Shown here: in pieces, positions 50,301 through 56,300 of the stretch
Layout of the letters: every line of letters begins with the position of its first letter
Numbering within the stretch: the first letter of the stretch is position 1
Notes under the pieces: model-generated
Told to the model about the DNA's origin: nothing
Seen by the model: the letters and a program-made list of their open reading frames with translations, nothing else
Databases searched by the model: none
Assembly: GCF_001625305.1 (NCBI RefSeq)
Contig: NW_017804353.1
Coordinates: 5,094,999 to 5,158,998 of the forward strand
DNA from: Branchiostoma belcheri
Taxonomy: Eukaryota > Chordata > Leptocardii > Amphioxiformes > Branchiostomatidae
Direction of reading: 5' to 3'
Length of the DNA: 64,000 nucleotides
Translations under genes and position numbers: made by a program

Positions 50301-53300
50301 GCCTGCTTGACTTGATGTACACTTTGTCTGATCTGGAGAAGTGGACAGAGTACAACATTTGGGTGTCCGCCTACACCAGTGCAGGGGATGGCTTGAGAAG
50401 TCCAGTCATAGTAGTCAGAACAGGAGAAGATGGTATGTAAATGTAAAACGCAACAACTTCCATCACCTTCCTCACACTTCAATCTTTGTAGATCACCTCC
50501 CAAGAAAAGAAGGGCCTGTGCACTTCTACCCGGTTGTAGATTCTCACTCTTCTATCTAAGTAGACCAAGACCACCTACTGTACCTTCAAGAAGGTCCTTG
50601 GCACTGCTAATTATCATCTTCTCAACTCTCTCCTCTTGTAACCAAGGTGTTACAAAAATTTGAGAGCTTATCCACTACTGCTCAGTCTTTCATCTTCCTA
50701 TGTAGAATGCTTTCTAGACCCATATATTGTGCTCAGATTTCTATCATTGCAGTTGGAGGAAACATACTAATGATATCATCTCCCTTTTTCAAAGTTCCTG
50801 GTCCTCCCATCGGCATTGAGGCACGTCCTGGAGATGACTCCGCTAGTGTACTTGTACAATGGCAGCAGCCGATTGTACAAAACGGAGTCATAGTCGGTTA
50901 CAAGATCTTGTACCAGAAGTCGGGTGACGAAGACGTGGAAGTTGCTGATATCGGGACGCCGCAGTTGGCTTTCACCCTAAGCGGTCTGGACTGGGACGAC
51001 TACAACGTTTGGGTCGTGGCGTACACGGGAGCTGGAGACGGGGATAGAAGTGACCCAGTTTTAGTTCGGCCGGCGGAGGGCGGTATGTCACCATCTCACT
51101 GGAACAATCTTTCCTCTCTGAGTCTCAAAGTCTTCATTTCCACTTTTCCTTCACCACTAACAAATTCTGTTATCTATGTCACAAGTATTATCATCAAGGA
51201 TCACATGTGGTTCTTTGGGACAAAGAGACAAGCACTCTCCTTCCTTAATCCATCTGTGTTGTGTAAACTTAAGCACTGTAAAACTATGTATGTGTAACTG
51301 TATGCATTTACATGTAAGTCTGTTACTAATTGTTAAGGAATGAAATAACTTCTTACATCAGCCATTGACCAATATACTAATAGTTAAATTTTGTTGAATA
51401 AGTATAGATTCTTACAGTTTACAGAAGCATTGCTAATTCTATTCAAATTGCCATTTCTTGTGCCTGAACAACTCGCCATTTTATACTTCATCATGCTAGT
51501 ATTCTTGACATCATCATGCCCATCTTTTTTGTTAATCATTCAAGCTTAGCAATGCATTTCCCTATCTGTGGGTAGCTTTAAGTGCTGTGCAACTCAAAAA
51601 TGCACAGTCACAGAAATATATCCTCAACAACTCATCTACCTCATCCATTTTCCTCTGCAAAAATGATCAAAGTTCCCGGACCACCGAGCGCGGTGTTTGC
51701 TACTGCCCTGGACTTCGATACCGTGGAGGTGCGCTGGCAACCTCCCCTCTACATCTACGGTCGACTGTTGGGTTACAAGGTCTTGTATAGGTCAGCGAAC
51801 GAGATAGAAAACCAAGTTGTTGTCACCCCGACAACAAAACCTTCCTTTACGCTCCCTGGACTTAAGGCAGACACCATCTACATCTTCTCTGTGGTCGCTT
51901 ACACTATGGCTGGAGATGGCCCACGGAGCAATGAGTTTGTTGTTCGAACCCTTGAGGGTGGTACGTCATCCCCATCTTCCCTTTCCTCCATTGTACTCCC
52001 AATTCATCTCCATCTTGCATGTTGCTTGCTTGCTTGCGCATGGATATACATGTACAATGTATTATTCACACTTACTGCAACAGTGTATCTGCTATTGCTC
52101 ATCAAGCCATTGCATTTTATGTCCGCTATGCATTATGTGTCTGTAAAATTCAACAGTTTCACTTGCTTTGCTGCATCTGCATTTGTTCATGCCCTTTCAT
52201 CCCCACCCCATGTCACCCCTTCATTGTTTGTTACCTCCACCTCATAGTTCCTGGGCCAGCTCAAAGCCTATCAGGGCTGGTGTGGGATTCGCAGAGCGTT
52301 CAGCTTCGCTGGCAGCCACCCTATAACGCTCACGGACAAATCCTTGGGTACAAAATCTTCTATCAGAAGATGGGGCAGATCGCACCGAGCGTTGAAGACA
52401 CGCAATCCACGGGGCTGGTCTATAAACTAACTGGACTGAAGAAGTGGACAGAATACATCATCTCTGTCGCTGCTTATACCAGCAGAGGCGACGGAATGAA
52501 AAGCAATATGATCATCATTCGCACCATGAAGGACGGTATGTGACCAAGGACTGATGAAGTGTGGAGACATAACCAACAACTCATCTATGACTTCTTCTGT
52601 CTTCCAAGTAGACTCTCCAGATCACAGTCACTGTATACTGTATACCACAGAATTTTTTAGCACATCACAACTTATTATTTTTGTACACACAGCAACAGGT
52701 TATGGTATACATTGACAGGAGCTCTTCTATCAGATCACACATGCCACTGCTTGGAGAGAGGAGAGGCTTCACACTCAGTCAGACCATATTGACAACAATG
52801 ACAACAAACTGACACCATGAAACCATAACAGCTGCTACTGCTGCCCTCCATCTTTTCCCAGTTGCTCACCTTTTATGCTGCTTCTCCCGACCTTTCCTTA
52901 CTCTGCACCAGTCCTGCTTCCCATATATCCTTTGCATAACCCATATACCCTTAACATGCTGCCAGCATATGTTCAAGCAATTTCAAGTCTATTTCCTTTG
53001 CAAAATGCACTAGTGCAATTGATAATGCTGTCACTGCATTGCATTGTTTTTGCCATTAACAAAAAAGCTAGTCACCACTGCAAGCATGTAACTACCTTGT
53101 GCTGCACCTTGTCATGCTACTTCTATGCCATGATTTTGTTTGCTACATGTATGTTTCCTGTGCTTATGTCACCCTTCATCTTCCTCCCCCCTAAAAAAGT
53201 TCCTGGAGCGCCAGAAGATGTCCAAGGGATCGCTCAAGGTTCCGACGCACTACGTGTGACGTGGCAACCCCCGACAGATCGCAATGGCGTGATCCAAGGC

Positions 53301-56300
53301 TATAAGGTTTACTATGCAAGGATGGGCACAGAGGACTATACCGAAATCGACACAGAAAATACCGAGCTCTCCTTTGATCTGTCCGAACTCAGACCGTGGA
53401 CCAGCTACACGTTCTCTGTGTCTGCCTATACAAGCGTAGGAGAAGGGCCGCAAAGTAGTCAGGTGACCACAAGGACAGAAGAGGGTGGTGTGTACCAATC
53501 AAATGTGTCCATGCTAGAGGAGTGCTAACTCTACGTACGACTGTCTGACTTCACAGACTTGTAAACACAATGCTGCTAATCATTTTGTTTTTTTTTCTTT
53601 TGAGAAGGAAAATTAACCCTGCACTAAATGTAGTGTGTTGATATTGTAACGTCTTTCATGTTTCAGACTGACGTCTACCTTGTTTCCATTCAGTTCAGAA
53701 GCACCACTTAGTTGACAGACATTTTTGTCTGTTTTTTTAGCACCATAATTTAACTGCACCACTAGTAACATCAATGTCACGATAATACATGTACTGTAGC
53801 ACCTATTTCAATCCATCAGTTCAGGCACTTACTGCACAATACATGTACATTTCACTAGCCTTCAAACTCTCACTTCTAACTAGCTGTTGCTGTGAAAAGC
53901 AAATGATTTATTTCGTGGGTCTTTTTCCTTAGTGCCTACCGTAGGCCCAGGCAACCTGAATGCAGAAGCAGTGGACGCTGAATCCATCCGTGTGTCCTGG
54001 ACAAGAATATCAGATGCTGAGGCCGGAGGGGCCCTACAGGGGTACCAGGTCTTCTACCAAGCCATAGCTGCTGACGGGGCTCTGGAAATCAGCGACGCGC
54101 AGGTTTACAAAGTGGAGGGTGCAGACACTTTGGTGAGTCTTCCTTCCCATTGCAAGTTTTGTTGTAGGAATTTATAACAAAGCTCCACAAATCTAAAAGC
54201 TGTATTCAGTCACAAGACAACAATTTTAGCATCAAAATCACTGTGATAATCCTCAAGCAGAAGTGTTTAAATGTAGTATCTTCACCTTGTATAATGCAGT
54301 AAAATGAGTGAGTGAATGTAATTTTTTTTTCCAAATGATGGTTGTGATACATGTATATGCCTATATTGGCCATCATTCACCTATCCAAAACATGATTGTA
54401 TATCATTATCTTAAATTGAGTACTCTTGACACTTTTAAAATCTGTGTCTAGAGGAATGTTATACTTAGTCTAGTTACAAATCTTAAGTATGTGTTGGTGG
54501 CCTGTGTCCACAGGAGGCTACCCTAACCGGCCTGGAGGCTGGCACCAGGTATGCCATCACAGTCAGCGGCTACACCAGCAGTGGAACAGGTATTCGCGCA
54601 GATCTGGTAGAGGCAACGACCCAAGTCGGTGAGAAAAAATAGTCCTTCTACTTTCTGTTTTCAAGTTAGCAAGGGATTGTATCATGAATGTTTATTCTGT
54701 ACAGGCTTTAGTTGTTTACTGTTGCATTGTACACATCAATCATATTGGATTTTTCAAAGTATGTCTTGTTAATGTTAGCTGCTACATTACTATATTTACA
54801 ATGATATACATGTATACATTGCACATGTTTATACCATTGTCAGGAACATTCATTTTGATGTGGCGGTATTAAGAATATTTTACACATTAAGGACAACCAT
54901 TATCATTGAGAAATTTCTTTCCACACAAAAGAAGGAAGTTGAACCTGTAATAAGCAATGGTTTGGCTCGCTAACAAGTTTGATCCCTGACTAATTCATAA
55001 TCAGCTAACAGTCTAATTATGGTGCTAACACAACACACAGTTTCAACAATGAGTACACACCAACATGTACACATCAGATGTATGTATCTTATAGTGAGTG
55101 ATCCTTGCACAGGATCGCACTATGGTCAAACAGAAATAATTGTTGCACTTTTTTATCCAGAGATTCTTCTACAGTCTGATGTAGAGTAGACCTTTATTCT
55201 TTCAACTTTTATTTCATTTTATTGCACTTTATTTTACTAGTTTTTTTTTTGTTTCTGTTCATTAGTGTTACATTCAGTTTTATTTTTGTTTTCATGAATC
55301 TTATTCTTTGCTAGTTTCTTTTGCCTCTTCATAATTTTTATCATTTCTGTAGAATTTTAGTCCTTTTATTTTACGTTCATAGTATCTCATCTATACTGCC
55401 TTTTTAGTTGCTTTTTATTTGAGTTTTTTCTCTTTTATTTTCTTCTTGTTTTCTATTTTGACTGTCTTTTGTTCCTCATCTGGTGTTCCTGCCCCCTCAG
55501 GCACGGATGTAGGGCCCGCCGTGGGTCCCGGTGGTGAGTTCTCAAAAATCACGGTGACAAAATAAACGGACAGAACCACTTCATGTCACGTCACCTCACA
55601 GTTACTCTATAAACAGTTGCCATTTCTACAACCACAAGACAATTCCACAAGACATTGAGACAAAACCTTGGCTGTCAGAAACAGTCACATCACTCTTCAT
55701 AGACTAAATTTAGACTGAAATCTTATACAGGAGAAACCCATGATTGTAGATTTGGTCATGATTGTTTTTCTCATGCCCTCGGTTTCAGACAGCCAAGGTT
55801 TTATCATGTTATGACCTAATGAATAATGTCAGCAGGGATGTTTTCAGAAATAATCAACCATGCTTTGAAGTTCCTTGCATCTTTGTCAACAGCTAAGGTA
55901 CAAACAAAACTTGGCACATTATTATGTGTACCTTAATTTTTATCTAGTATCTCTCATCAGCATGATGAAGTGCTGGTTTGACAGATAATTTCCCCTGTCT
56001 GATTTCATCCCTGCCTACATGCATATGTAACTGTTATGAATGTATTAGACTTAACAGACTATTTTACAATTTAGATCTAACAAAATTTAATGATCATTGT
56101 TAAAATATATTTCCAAGTTGAGAATTTTGAAATCACTTTGTACCTGAATATGTATTCTATTTCATCCGCATACAGGGAGATGTTATCATTATGACGTTAG
56201 TGACAAACTAACTTCATGTCTTTGAATCACTGCTATTATATCATGTGCACATGTACAACTGTTTTGGAGTCACAGCTTTGACTTCCACCTGCTTTATTTT

